This document shows, in pieces, positions 34,086 through 43,313 of a stretch of 48,611 nucleotides of DNA. A model generated the notes under the pieces. The model had not been told where the DNA came from. It searched no databases and was given only the letters and a program-made list of their open reading frames with translations. Each line of letters starts with the position of its first letter. Within the stretch, counting starts at the first letter, position 1. The DNA is from an uncultured Bacilli bacterium (lineage in GTDB: Bacteria > Bacillota_I > Bacilli_A > RF39 > UBA660), in the NCBI GenBank assembly GCA_944329425.1, contig CALVIG010000008.1, positions 1 to 48,611 on the forward strand, given 5' to 3'. The translations under genes and the position numbers were made by a program.

Positions 34086-36395
34086 TTAAAATTTCCAATT
34101 TCTAATTTCTTCTAAATCTTCTCCAAATTCAACTATATACTTTGAGTGCTTTTCTAGCTTTTCTTGCATATCACGAATTATGTTGTTCCCGGTTTCACCC
34201 AAGTTTAGATTATTTACGGCATCAATTACCAAATTAAATCTATCTATTTTATTTTTTACCCTCATATCAAAAGCGGTGGTAATGGTACCTTCTTCTTGAT
34301 AACCGTGAACGTGAATATTATGATTATGCCTAAAATACGTAAGTTCATGAATTAGGGTTGGATAACCATGAAAATTAAAAATGATTGGTTTATCAACGGT
34401 AAATAAATCATCATATGAATCATCATCTAATCCATGAGGATGTTTTGTAGTAGAATCAAGTTTCATTAAATCTACCACGTTTATAAACCTTATCCTTAAA
34501 TTAGGTAAATACGTTTTTAATATTTTAGTTGCAGCGATTGCTTCAATGGTTGGTGTATCGCCCGCACAAGCCATTATAATGTCTGGGTTTGAATCATTAC
34601 TAACAAAATCCCAAACACCAATTCCGTTAGTACAATGTTTTACCGCTTGTTCCATATTAAGCCACTGGTATGAAGGATGTTTTGAAGCAATTATAACGTT
34701 AACGTAATTTTTGCTTCTTAAGCAATGATCCATACAAGACAACAAACAATTCGCATCAGGTGGTAAATACATTCTTACCACATCAACTTTTTTATTTGCA
34801 ATGTGATCTAAGAAACCTGGGTCTTGATGAGTAAAACCATTATGGTCTTGTTGCCATACGTTTGAAGCTAAAAGAAAATTCAAAGATGAAACAGGTTTTC
34901 TCCAAGGGATTTCATTACATACTTTAAGCCATTTAGCGTGTTGTGCAGCCATCGAATCAACGATTCTAATAAAAGCCTCGTAACTAGCAAAAAAACCGTG
35001 TCTTCCGGTTAACAAATAACCCTCTAACATACCTTCACAAACGTGTTCGGATAACATTGAATCCATTACCCTTCCATCCTTTGATAAATATTCATCATTT
35101 TCCTTAATTTCTAACTGCCAATCACGGTTAGTCACATCAAACACATCATACAACCTATTAGACATTGTCTCGTCTGGACCAAATATTCTAAAGTTTTTAT
35201 TTTCTAAATTAAATTTAAAAACATCTCTTATAAAACTACTTAAAACAATCATATCTTGTTTTTTTATACTACCAGGAGAAGTTACGTCTACAGCATAATT
35301 TGTAAAATTAGGCATGATAAGGTCCTTTCTCAAATAACCACCATTAGTATACAAGCTAGAACCCATACGCTTGTCACCTTTTGGACAAACTGATTTAAAC
35401 ACTTCTTTTAAAGTGCCATTTTCATCAAATAATTCCTCAGGTTTATAACTTTTAAGCCATTTTTCTAACAATTCAACGTGCTCTTCCTTTTCCATTGAAA
35501 TAGGTACTTGGTGAGCTCTAAAAGACCCCTCAATTACTTTACCATCTACTTCTTTAGGCCCAGTCCACCCCTTCGGAGTTCTAAGTATTATCATAGGCCA
35601 TCTTGGCTGTTCTTCATCATTAGATTCTTTTATATTCTTAATGTCTTTTATAACAGCATCCATCGTTGCCATCATTTTTTTATGCATTAACATTTCATCA
35701 GAGCCTTGTACTAAATACGGTTTATAACCGCATCCATAGAAAAAGCTTGCAATTTCCTCATTACTCATTCTAGAAAATATGGTAGGATTACTTATTTTAT
35801 ACCCGTTTAAATGAAGAATAGGAAGGACAACTCCGTCAGTTTTTTTATTCAAAAACTTCGCTGCATGCCAACTTGTTGCAAGAGGGCCTGTTTCAGCTTC
35901 TCCATCCCCTACTACGCAAGCAGCAATTAAGTTTGGATTATCAAGCACCGCACCAAAAGCATGAGCAAGACTGTACCCTAGTTCTCCACCTTCATGAATT
36001 GAACCTGGTGTTTCTGGAGCCACGTGAGAAGGTACACCACCAGGAAAAGAAAATTGTTTAAACAATTTTTTCATACCTGCTTCGTCCTCAGTAATATTAG
36101 GATATTTCTCGGTATAACTTCCTTCTAAATAAGTATTAGCAATCATAAAGTTACCGCCATGCCCAGGCCCGGATATGTATATCATATCCAAATCATACTT
36201 ATTAATTATTCTATTTAAATGAGTATAAATAAAATTTTGCCCAGGAACGGTTCCCCAGTGTCCAACGATTTTCTTTTTTATATCTTCCTTGTTTAAAGGT
36301 CTTTTTAACAATGGATTGTTTAATAAATACAACTGACAAGCTGATAAATAATTAGCAGCACGAAAATAACCATCTAATTTTTCTAATTCCGTCAT
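34086..36395 (-). CDS. xfp: Phosphoketolase (xylulose 5-phosphate/fructose 6-phosphate)
   Basis: A thiamine-diphosphate enzyme that splits xylulose 5-phosphate, or fructose 6-phosphate, to acetyl phosphate plus a sugar phosphate. The 769-residue sequence has the family blocks [61 protein letters not shown] (read here in pieces) and [12 protein letters not shown] for cofactor binding, and the C-terminal [18 protein letters not shown]. It places a heterofermentative or bifid-type carbon route in this organism. Substrate preference cannot be read from sequence. It is monocistronic. Confidence 0.96.
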   Translation of the reverse strand: MTELEKLDGYFRAANYLSACQLYLLNNPLLKRPLNKEDIKKKIVGHWGTVPGQNFIYTHLNRIINKYDLDMIYISGPGHGGNFMIANTYLEGSYTEKYPNITEDEAGMKKLFKQFSFPGGVPSHVAPETPGSIHEGGELGYSLAHAFGAVLDNPNLIAACVVGDGEAETGPLATSWHAAKFLNKKTDGVVLPILHLNGYKISNPTIFSRMSNEEIASFFYGCGYKPYLVQGSDEMLMHKKMMATMDAVIKDIKNIKESNDEEQPRWPMIILRTPKGWTGPKEVDGKVIEGSFRAHQVPISMEKEEHVELLEKWLKSYKPEELFDENGTLKEVFKSVCPKGDKRMGSSLYTNGGYLRKDLIMPNFTNYAVDVTSPGSIKKQDMIVLSSFIRDVFKFNLENKNFRIFGPDETMSNRLYDVFDVTNRDWQLEIKENDEYLSKDGRVMDSMLSEHVCEGMLEGYLLTGRHGFFASYEAFIRIVDSMAAQHAKWLKVCNEIPWRKPVSSLNFLLASNVWQQDHNGFTHQDPGFLDHIANKKVDVVRMYLPPDANCLLSCMDHCLRSKNYVNVIIASKHPSYQWLNMEQAVKHCTNGIGVWDFVSNDSNPDIIMACAGDTPTIEAIAATKILKTYLPNLRIRFINVVDLMKLDSTTKHPHGLDDDSYDDLFTVDKPIIFNFHGYPTLIHELTYFRHNHNIHVHGYQEEGTITTAFDMRVKNKIDRFNLVIDAVNNLNLGETGNNIIRDMQEKLEKHSKYIVEFGEDLEEIRNWKF

Positions 36396-36444
36396 GTTAC
36401 CCTTCCTATTCTTTATATTATACTGTTATTATAACATAACATAT

Positions 36445-36473
36445 AAAAAATAAGATACCAAATGTATCTTATT
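36445..36473 (-). terminator. Terminator at the end of the kinase-like gene
   Basis: AATAAGATAC (36449-36458) pairs with GTATCTTATT (36464-36473), with T-rich sequence after on the minus strand. It overlaps the stop by two bases. Confidence 0.75.
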
Positions 36474-38253
36474 AAATATATTTTTTTATTATTCTATCAA
36501 ACTCTTCTTCTAGATTTTCTTTTTTTAAATAGTCATTAAATCCATCTTCTACATAATGTTCTTTTAAGGATTCTTTATTTTTATTTAACATAACAATAGT
36601 TGGAGTATTAAAACCTTTTTTAGCTTCCTGAAGTTTTCCTAATATTGCTAAAGCAGAAGTTTGTTTCATCTCATCTTCCAAGATAATTAAATCAAATACT
36701 TCACCATCTTCTACTCTTTGAACCAAATCATTTCCATGCATAGTTGTTAAAAACTCTATATCATACTTTGAAGCTAAAGTATTCATAGACTTTAAAATTT
36801 GCAAACTATCACTCACTGCTATTACTTTTTTCTTATTAAAAATATATTTACTATAATAAGGATCCTTTTCCTGTTTTATTTTTTGATCTAACACTATCGT
36901 AAAAGTACTGCCTTTATTTTCTTCACTTTTTACATTAATAAACCCACCCAATTTTCTTATTATCTTAAAAGCTAACTTTAAATCTACATCCAAACTATTT
37001 AACTTTAATAAATCAGTATCTTCTAAATCACTATTACTTTTTAATAATTCATTTAGTTTTTCAACACTCATTCCTTTTCCAGAATCTTCAATCTCAATAA
37101 TTAGTCTGCAAACATCATATTTAACGATTTCATTAGCACTTAATTCTATATAACCTTCTTTGGTGAACTTAGCAGCATTAAATAAAATGCTAGTTATAAC
37201 TTGTTTTAATTTAACAGAATCTCCATATAATTCCATAGGTATATTTTTACTTATATTGGTTCTTAAACTAACTTTAGAATTCATTTTCTTTTTTACATTA
37301 CTTAAAACAGTATTTAAAAGAGGATATATATTATAAGTTTCATTAGTAACAGCTAATTTACTAGAAGAAATACTAGATATATCAAGTACGTTATTAATGA
37401 TGTTTTTTAGTCCTCTAGCATTATTTTCTATAACTTTTAATCCAGTATCAATTGTCTTTAAATCCTTTTCATTTTCAAGCATCTTTTTAACTTCTAAAAT
37501 ATTTTCAATTGGTTTTTTAGTATCTTGTGACATACTAAATAAAAAGTTTGATTTTTCTTCACTCATACTTTCCAATAGTTTCTTATTTTTATTAAGTTCG
37601 TATATCATTTTTACATCAGGATTTTCAATCGTAAAGAACATGATTAAATCAATATAAGTTAATACTGCGGGTATGATTAACAAACTAGGATTAATACTTC
37701 TTACAATTAATAAAACAAACGCTAATAATATTAATGCTAATAATGGAATAAATTTTCTTCCCTTTACTCTTTTCAAATTAAATAATACACTTATTATTAT
37801 AGCTAAAAAATATAAAGCACAAATAATATATAATATATTTACTGCTTGACCAGAAGCATACATAATATTATTTTTAGTGTGAATATCAATTGGAGAGATA
37901 AATATTAATATTGAAATAACAATATTTATAAATATAACTATTTTAGGCATAATACTTTTCTTTTTCTTTCCAACTCTAAAGGTAATATTATAAAAATACA
38001 AAAAGAAAAATGTAGCCCAAAATAAATATTGTAAAAAATCAAGTTTATTTAAATAATATAAAGATTTACTATCGGGTTTTACATATGCTATATATATTAT
38101 CAATACCATTAAAATACTATCCAAAAAACTTGTAATTAATAATCCTGAAAATAATTTGGTTTCAGCGCTTTTTATTCTTTTTTTAGCAAAAAAAGTAACT
38201 ATTAATAAAAAGGAACAAAAAAGTGCACATATTGGAAAATAAAGATTTGCCAT
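36472..38253 (-). CDS. Histidine-kinase-like membrane protein lacking the phosphoacceptors (pseudokinase)
   Basis: A 593-residue hybrid-kinase-shaped protein. It has seven hydrophobic segments (about 1-210), a DHp-like helix pair, an ATPase domain and a receiver-like domain (about 475-593). The H-box reads FLFSMSQDTKKPIENIL, so the phosphoacceptor His is Gln (Q243). The N-box keeps N359 in FNAAKFT, and the G1 box keeps IEDSGKGMS (D390). The G2 glycine box is lost (SLDVDLKLAFKI). In the receiver, VSDS replaces VDD and DLIILEDEMK carries Glu (E526) where the phosphoacceptor Asp should align. The start is ATG 38253, just after AGGAGG. It is probably a sensor or scaffold without classical phosphotransfer. 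Confidence 0.85.
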   Translation of the reverse strand: MANLYFPICALFCSFLLIVTFFAKKRIKSAETKLFSGLLITSFLDSILMVLIIYIAYVKPDSKSLYYLNKLDFLQYLFWATFFFLYFYNITFRVGKKKKSIMPKIVIFINIVISILIFISPIDIHTKNNIMYASGQAVNILYIICALYFLAIIISVLFNLKRVKGRKFIPLLALILLAFVLLIVRSINPSLLIIPAVLTYIDLIMFFTIENPDVKMIYELNKNKKLLESMSEEKSNFLFSMSQDTKKPIENILEVKKMLENEKDLKTIDTGLKVIENNARGLKNIINNVLDISSISSSKLAVTNETYNIYPLLNTVLSNVKKKMNSKVSLRTNISKNIPMELYGDSVKLKQVITSILFNAAKFTKEGYIELSANEIVKYDVCRLIIEIEDSGKGMSVEKLNELLKSNSDLEDTDLLKLNSLDVDLKLAFKIIRKLGGFINVKSEENKGSTFTIVLDQKIKQEKDPYYSKYIFNKKKVIAVSDSLQILKSMNTLASKYDIEFLTTMHGNDLVQRVEDGEVFDLIILEDEMKQTSALAILGKLQEAKKGFNTPTIVMLNKNKESLKEHYVEDGFNDYLKKENLEEEFDRIIKKYI

Positions 38254-38283
38254 AACTCCTCCTACCATATCTATTATATACAA

Positions 38284-38312
38284 ATTATACCATATAATAA
38301 AAATAGTAACAA
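38284..38312 (-). promoter_or_regulatory. Promoter of the kinase-like gene
   Basis: TTGTTA (38312-38307) and TATAAT (38289-38284) on the minus strand are separated by 17 bases, overlapping the end of the acyltransferase gene region. Confidence 0.7.
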
Positions 38313-38321
38313 TTATAATTA

Positions 38322-39293
38322 CTATTTTCTATAACTATAACCTTTAATACCAGACTTAAATAAAAATTTTGCTTTAGGATTATCTTTTAATCTATCTAAA
38401 TGAGCAAAAGCTTCATCAGGAGAATCACCATCCTTATAAATGCAAGAAGCTTCAAAATTTCTATCAAGCCCTGGGCATTCTTCCCAAGCTTTTTCTTTTT
38501 CTTCTTTAAATTGTTTTCTTAAAATATCTTTTAAATTTTTTAATTGATTATAAAGTATCAATAAATCTTCCATTTTTGAATCAGGTAATTCCTCCCAATT
38601 ATCTGCTATATATTCTATTTTCTTTTTTAAAGTTTTGGCAGGATAAAAATCAGTTTTTTCTTCAAGGAAATCATGCAACATTGTAGCCATTATATCACGC
38701 AAATCATCTGATTGTTCACGAGAGCTTTTTTCTTTATTAACAATATATGGCTTTCCTATTACCACATAACATTTTCCACTTAAATAGATTAAAATTAGTG
38801 GCACAATATGTACATTGGTTTCTTTAGATGCATTTACTGCTCCATTAAAAGGTTTATTCATAAGTTTATTTTCTTTAACATTCCATGCTGCTTCAAAAAA
38901 AGTAAGTGTTGAATATCCATTTTTTTGAGCTAATATAATTTTTTCTTGAGTAGCTTGCCTACTTTCTTTTTTCTTCCTCCATATCCAAATTGGACCATTT
39001 AATAAAAATCCTATTTTTTGAATTAAAGTTAAACCTTCTTTAGCAATAACTACGTAAAAATGCTCTTTTACTGCTTTTCCTACAACGGGAATGTCATGAG
39101 AATTAGTATGATTTGCAATAAAATTTACAGGTTGCCCTTTAGAAAAATATTCCTTATCAAGAAAATCCAACATTTCTGGATTTACAACTTCAACCTTGAT
39201 TGGATCAACTTTATCAATTAGTTTCAAATAATTACTATGAAATTCTTTTCTAAATTTTGCAACAGTTTTATTAAACTTTATTTTTTTCGCCAC
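38322..39293 (-). CDS. PlsC-like lysophospholipid acyltransferase
   Basis: A 323-residue acyltransferase-fold protein. The HX4D motif is present as NHTNSHD near residue 60, the block usually reading FPEGTR is FFEAAWN, and IVPLILIYLSGKCYVVIGKPY matches the motif 4 region of the PlsC/AGPAT family. The C-terminal 100 residues are helical and charged, ending in a basic tail. It probably acylates a lysophospholipid or glycerolipid at the membrane. Loss of the usual Gly and Arg in FPEGTR makes the substrate doubtful. GTG 39293 is the best-spaced start after AGGGTGA. GTG 39302 overlaps that site. Confidence 0.75.
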   Translation of the reverse strand: MAKKIKFNKTVAKFRKEFHSNYLKLIDKVDPIKVEVVNPEMLDFLDKEYFSKGQPVNFIANHTNSHDIPVVGKAVKEHFYVVIAKEGLTLIQKIGFLLNGPIWIWRKKKESRQATQEKIILAQKNGYSTLTFFEAAWNVKENKLMNKPFNGAVNASKETNVHIVPLILIYLSGKCYVVIGKPYIVNKEKSSREQSDDLRDIMATMLHDFLEEKTDFYPAKTLKKKIEYIADNWEELPDSKMEDLLILYNQLKNLKDILRKQFKEEKEKAWEECPGLDRNFEASCIYKDGDSPDEAFAHLDRLKDNPKAKFLFKSGIKGYSYRK

Positions 39294-39381
39294 CAAAATC
39301 ACCCTTTTATTTATTTTTTACTGCTAAATACTACAACGCCATACATTTTACCATAATATAATGATTTTTGCAAAAAATAAT

Positions 39382-39408
39382 AAAAAAAACAGGTAACATA
39401 CCTGCTTT
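39382..39408 (-). terminator. Terminator downstream of hsp20
   Basis: GCAGGTA and TACCTG pair around TGT on the minus strand, followed by eight T. Confidence 0.8.
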
Positions 39409-39420
39409 TAGATTTACTAA

Positions 39421-39813
39421 TTATTTTATTTCGATGTATTTTTTGTTTTCTTCTTCGTCTTTTTTAGGAACGGTAATTTTTAAAACACCGTTGTTAAATT
39501 CTGCATTAACATTATCAGAATCTAAATCATGCAAGTAGAAAGATCTTTGGTACTTACCATAAGTCCTTTCACGATGAATGTAGTTTTTATCCTTATCTTC
39601 ATCATTTGTTTCGCTTGATTTTTCAGCTGTAATTGTTAAATAATCCTTTTTAGCTTCAATCTTAATTTCGTTTTTGTCAAATCCAGGAACATCCATTTCA
39701 ATATGGTAATCACCATCTTTTTCATAAATATCACATTTCATGTTATCTTCCCTACTTGTTGGCATGAAGTCATCAAAAATATCACCGAAATAATTTCTTG
39801 GTAATAAACTCAT
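39421..39813 (-). CDS. hsp20: Small heat-shock protein (Hsp20/alpha-crystallin)
   Basis: A 130-residue chaperone of the alpha-crystallin family that holds unfolding proteins. The core shows EKDGDYHIEMDVPGFDKNEIKIE and RTYGKYQRSFYLHDLD, then the signature NAEFNNGVLKITVPK (A-x-x-x-n-G-v-L), and ends with a short IEIK tail. ATG 39813 is preferred. ATG 39822 sits two bases after AAAGGA. Control is clear from the sequence: a CIRCE element overlaps the promoter. Confidence 0.93.
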   Translation of the reverse strand: MSLLPRNYFGDIFDDFMPTSREDNMKCDIYEKDGDYHIEMDVPGFDKNEIKIEAKKDYLTITAEKSSETNDEDKDKNYIHRERTYGKYQRSFYLHDLDSDNVNAEFNNGVLKITVPKKDEEENKKYIEIK

Positions 39814-39838
39814 ATATCTCATCTTCCTTTCTAATTAT

Positions 39839-39867
39839 GTTATACCACTATTTTTAGCACTTGTCAA
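39839..39867 (-). promoter_or_regulatory. Promoter of hsp20
   Basis: TTGACA (39867-39862) and TATAAC (39844-39839) on the minus strand are separated by 17 bases. The -35 box lies inside the CIRCE spacer. Confidence 0.8.
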
Positions 39868-39880
39868 GTTAAAGTGCTAA
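39854..39880. promoter_or_regulatory. CIRCE operator (HrcA binding site) upstream of hsp20
   Basis: TTAGCACTT and AAGTGCTAA are separated by nine bases. This is a one-base-per-arm variant of the CIRCE consensus TTAGCACTC-N9-GAGTGCTAA. It covers the -35 region, so HrcA should repress hsp20 until heat stress. Confidence 0.9.
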
Positions 39881-39926
39881 TTTTTTTAATTCTATTTTAT
39901 ATTATGTAAAACAACTTGTTTTATTC

Positions 39927-39958
39927 AAAAAAGACAAAGAAATTTTATTCTTTGTCTT
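39927..39958 (-). terminator. Terminator overlapping the ABC exporter stop
   Basis: AAGACAAAGAA (39931-39941) pairs with TTCTTTGTCTT (39948-39958). The stop at 39945-39947 is in the loop. Confidence 0.75.
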
Positions 39959-41693
39959 CGTTTTCATATAAAGTTTTATATACTTTACTCGTTTCAAGTA
40001 ATTGTTTATGAGTACCATAATCTGCTATTTTACCTTTATCAACCACGTATATTATATCAGCATCAACAATGGTTGATAGCCTGTGTGCAATTATTATTAC
40101 CGTATGATCTTTTACTAAATCATCGATTACCCTTTTAATATAGCTTTGTGATTCGTTATCAAGTGCACTTGTTGCTTCATCAAATAAAATTACCTTACTT
40201 TCCTTGGCAAGAGCTCTTGCTATTGATAATCTTTGTTTTTGACCACCAGATAAATTAACACCACCTTCTCCAAGCTTCGTATCATACTTATCAGGCAAAG
40301 TTTCTATATATTCATCTAAATATGCCATTTTACAATATTTTTTTACTTCTTTTAATTTAATGTTAGGTTTTACTACCTTAAAGTTTTCCATTATGGTTCT
40401 ATTAAATAAAAATGGTTCTTGTCTTATTACCGATATGTTTTTTCTTAAACATTCTTCAGACAAATCTTTTATATTAATATCATCTAAATATATATTACCT
40501 TGACTACAATCAAATATTCTCGTTATTAAATTAAATAACGTTGATTTACCTTGTCCTGATTTGCCTACTACCGCAATTTTTTTATTGGTATCAAACGTCA
40601 CGCTAAAATCTTTTAAAGTGGATTCTTCATTTGGATAATTAAAAGTAACGTTATCAAACCTTATAACACCATTTATTTTTTTAATATTAACAGAACCGTA
40701 AGTTTCATCTTTGTACAAAGTATTATCTATTATTTCATTTATTCTCTTTAAAGATACAAATAACCTTTGATACATTCTATTCATACTAGTCAAATTATCA
40801 ATAAGCCAAGTATATTTATATATATACCAAGTCATTGCCATAAAAAATCCAATGGTCGATCTTCCATAATATATTTCAATTAAACAAGTTGCAAAAACAA
40901 CGGTTTCCAAACAAAATTTAATAAACCACATAATAATCGAATAGGTTCTATGTAACGTTATGTCTTCAACATCTTTATTAAAAATAAGTTTTCTAAGTTC
41001 TTTTACTTCTTCAAGCAAATTACTTTTTATACCTAATGTTTTAATTTCTCTAATACCTCTTATAGATTCTGTTGATAGTGCCGTATATTCATCTTTTTTA
41101 GCTTTCAACTCTTTATTTATTTTTTTAATTTTAGGATTAAATATTTTTGTAATTAGAAGAATCAAAAGAAGGAAAACCGCTATTTCAACTGCTACAACCC
41201 AAGAATTAAATAAAATATAAATTAAAATTATAATGCAGCCTAACGAATTAATAAGAATTTGAATAATGCTATTAAAAGTATTAGATAATGTTTCCGTATC
41301 AGAAGTAATCCTATTAATAAGTTCACCACTTGTTTTTTCTTCAAAAGCGTATGATGGTAAATTAAGTGTTTTTTTATAAACCATAACGCTTAGTCTTCTA
41401 GATAAATTAGATTCTATCTTACTTGCAATCATAACCCCAATATTACTTATGACGTTATTAAATACTACCGCTAAAATAAAATAAATACCTAAAAACAAAA
41501 GAGCACTTTTAATGTTTAAAGCTATTATTGATTCGGTAATTTCACCTTGTAAATACCCGTTTGATATACTAAATATCGAGCTTATCAAAATACAAGTAAA
41601 TGCCGCAAAAATTTTCCATTTATCTTGCTTTGCAAAAACATATATTTTTTTTAACTCATTAAGAGTTTTTTTCTTTGGTTGTTCTTCTGTCAT
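39945..41693 (-). CDS. ABC exporter, fused membrane and ATPase domains
   Basis: A 582-residue half-transporter of the MsbA/multidrug exporter type. A six-helix membrane domain (about 25-310) is followed by an ATPase domain: Walker A GKSGQGKS (377-384), Q-loop IRQEP, signature LSGGQKQR near 483, Walker B VILFDEATSALD, and H-loop IIAHRLS. It works as a homo- or heterodimer. Substrate is unknown (lipid, drug or peptide), and no C39 peptidase domain is attached. Its start lies four bases after the transglutaminase-like pseudogene, which may once have shared its operon. Confidence 0.92.
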   Translation of the reverse strand: MTEEQPKKKTLNELKKIYVFAKQDKWKIFAAFTCILISSIFSISNGYLQGEITESIIALNIKSALLFLGIYFILAVVFNNVISNIGVMIASKIESNLSRRLSVMVYKKTLNLPSYAFEEKTSGELINRITSDTETLSNTFNSIIQILINSLGCIIILIYILFNSWVVAVEIAVFLLLILLITKIFNPKIKKINKELKAKKDEYTALSTESIRGIREIKTLGIKSNLLEEVKELRKLIFNKDVEDITLHRTYSIIMWFIKFCLETVVFATCLIEIYYGRSTIGFFMAMTWYIYKYTWLIDNLTSMNRMYQRLFVSLKRINEIIDNTLYKDETYGSVNIKKINGVIRFDNVTFNYPNEESTLKDFSVTFDTNKKIAVVGKSGQGKSTLFNLITRIFDCSQGNIYLDDINIKDLSEECLRKNISVIRQEPFLFNRTIMENFKVVKPNIKLKEVKKYCKMAYLDEYIETLPDKYDTKLGEGGVNLSGGQKQRLSIARALAKESKVILFDEATSALDNESQSYIKRVIDDLVKDHTVIIIAHRLSTIVDADIIYVVDKGKIADYGTHKQLLETSKVYKTLYENEDKE

Positions 41694-41697
41694 ACCA

Positions 41698-42191
41698 TCA
41701 CCTCTTTACATCATTTTCATTCAAGCTATTAATGTATAAATTAAATTCTTTATAAGTTAAACCCTTAGGAACATAATCGTATTTAGTCGTTGTCCTTCTT
41801 ACGTTTTGTCTTTTTATAATTATTCCTTTTTGTTTATATTCATTTAAGGTCATATCTTCATAATGTTTTACCAAAAAATCAAGTGCGGCTTTTTTTGATG
41901 TAAATTCATGAATTTTCTTTCTTTCTGGATCAGGGTGTTCTAATTGAAAAGTTTTTCCATTCATATATCCTTGTACAATAAGCTTCATTTTTAATTTTCA
42001 AACTATCAAGTAAAGATTTAATCAAAATTGATTGTTCTATGCACGCTCCTACGTGATATTTTAAGGTTTTTTCAATAGACATAGTTCTATAATTAAGCCT
42101 AAACCCATCCAATACCATTATTATTATCTACCCATCCATACTTAATATCATCCATAAATTTAAGTATATCATCTGGGGTCCTTATGTTCAT
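41698..42191 (-). pseudogene. Transglutaminase-like protein, disrupted by frameshifts
   Basis: Three overlapping frames make one broken gene. Frame one starts at ATG 42191 after a strong GGGAGG site and encodes MNIRTPDDILKFMDDIKYGWV before a stop at 42099-42101. Frame two (to 41930) has the transglutaminase-like core YHVGACIEQSILIKSLLDSLKIKNEAYCTRIYE, whose GACIEQ would hold the catalytic Cys. Frame three (from about 41960 to 41698) has FQLEHPDPERKKIHEFTSKKAALDFLVKHYEDM. A frameshift lies near 42100-42118 and a second, probably with a small deletion that removed the His-containing part, near 41945-41960. The original product was probably a small transglutaminase-fold protein of the LasD-like kind common in these genomes. 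Confidence 0.7.
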
Positions 42192-42234
42192 ATATTAATC
42201 CTCCCTTTAATTTACAAAGCAAAGATTTTTAAAA

Positions 42235-42263
42235 ATAAAAATCTTGCTATAAATAGCAAGATT
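42235..42263 (-). terminator. Terminator of the 21-aa minigene
   Basis: AATCTTGCTA (42240-42249) pairs with TAGCAAGATT (42254-42263) around TAAA, with TTTTTATTTTT after it on the minus strand. Confidence 0.85.
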
Positions 42264-42284
42264 AAACAAACACAAGTATAATAA

Positions 42285-42350
42285 TTAAAAATTATATGCG
42301 TGATTAATCTTGCAAAATATATTTCCTTTAAATAGTTTTACGTTTCTCAT
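42285..42350 (-). CDS. 21-aa minigene with strong ribosome binding site
   Basis: ATG 42350 is preceded by AAAGGAG and followed by a 21-codon frame (starting MRNVKLFKGN, ending INHAYNF) that stops at TAA 42285-42287. A TTGACA box lies near 42400 with a weak TACTTT about 17 bases on, and a strong terminator follows 22 bases after the stop. The result is a self-contained unit of about 150 bases. The peptide is basic and not hydrophobic. It could be a small regulatory peptide, or the RNA itself could be the product. Confidence 0.45.
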   Translation of the reverse strand: MRNVKLFKGNIFCKINHAYNF

Positions 42351-42435
42351 TTTAATCACGCTCCTTTGCATTTACTGTGTTTAAAGTAACATAACACATA
42401 TATATTGTCAACAAATATTTATAAAATTTATTGTT

Positions 42436-43218
42436 TTATAAATATTTTCTATCGTTATACCTAGTAATTTTATTACCAATTATATATATTATTACAAGTA
42501 AAGCACAAATTACAAAACAAATATATCCTGAATTAATGATTGAAGTTAAATTAATATTTTTTAAATCTTTTATAATTACAGATGGAAATATTAACGTTAA
42601 TAATAACCCATCCAATAAAAATGAGACAGATAAGTTATAAGTCCATCTATAATACGTTTTTTTCATAAAGGCAATTAATAAAACAAGTATAACGATAATG
42701 CTTACAAGCAAAAACCTAAAAGTAAAACTTGATATCTTATTATAAATAGAAATAAAACTAACTTTTTGATTCTCTTTAGCCATTTTTAAAGTCTTTTCTT
42801 TTACCCACTCTATCATCTTAGAATCTACCAGTTTTTGCACCATTTCTTGTTTTTTTTCGTTAGTAATTACTATTTCGTTTTCTTCTAATACATCTTGAAA
42901 TTCACCAATTAAATTAAGTAAATTTGTTTTTATGTTAGGGTTACTGCTTTCATTTATAATACTTTGAAAATATTTATTAGATATATTAATAATTTCACTA
43001 CTATTTTTAATATTTATTTTTATATCAGTTATAGCATCTTCTGATAAATCAGGATAAATAGTTTTAATTTCATCAACAACCTTATCAGTAATTTCGTTTT
43101 TAACAACGTAGTTTGATAACGTGTTTACGCAAACCTGCTTAATGTTAAAACTAAATATTAAAAAAATAATAAAAAATGATATTAAGATGGTACTTAAAAA
43201 TATAAAAACATGTTTCAT
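42436..43218 (-). CDS. Four-helix membrane protein with long extracytoplasmic loop
   Basis: I do not recognise a family. The 260-residue protein has an N-terminal helix (about 4-25), a 140-residue polar, helix-rich region (ITDKVVDEIKTIYPDLSEDAITDIK and further) that should lie outside the membrane, and three helices near 168-185, 198-218 and 228-248. The C-terminus is basic. The start ATG 43218 follows AGAAAGGT. A leader hairpin and terminator lie 64 bases upstream on the same strand. Confidence 0.7.
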   Translation of the reverse strand: MKHVFIFLSTILISFFIIFLIFSFNIKQVCVNTLSNYVVKNEITDKVVDEIKTIYPDLSEDAITDIKINIKNSSEIINISNKYFQSIINESSNPNIKTNLLNLIGEFQDVLEENEIVITNEKKQEMVQKLVDSKMIEWVKEKTLKMAKENQKVSFISIYNKISSFTFRFLLVSIIVILVLLIAFMKKTYYRWTYNLSVSFLLDGLLLTLIFPSVIIKDLKNINLTSIINSGYICFVICALLVIIYIIGNKITRYNDRKYL

Positions 43219-43281
43219 AATTTTTTACCTTTCTAATGAAATTATAACATAATATAATTTTTTATAACATGATTTTATGAC

Positions 43282-43313
43282 AAAAAAAGACCGCAGTGGG
43301 TATTTACGGTCTT
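43282..43313 (-). terminator. Terminator of the leader RNA/small RNA
   Basis: AAGACCG (43313-43307 read on minus) pairs with CGGTCTT (43293-43287), loop of 13 bases, with a T7 run at 43288-43282. Confidence 0.75.
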
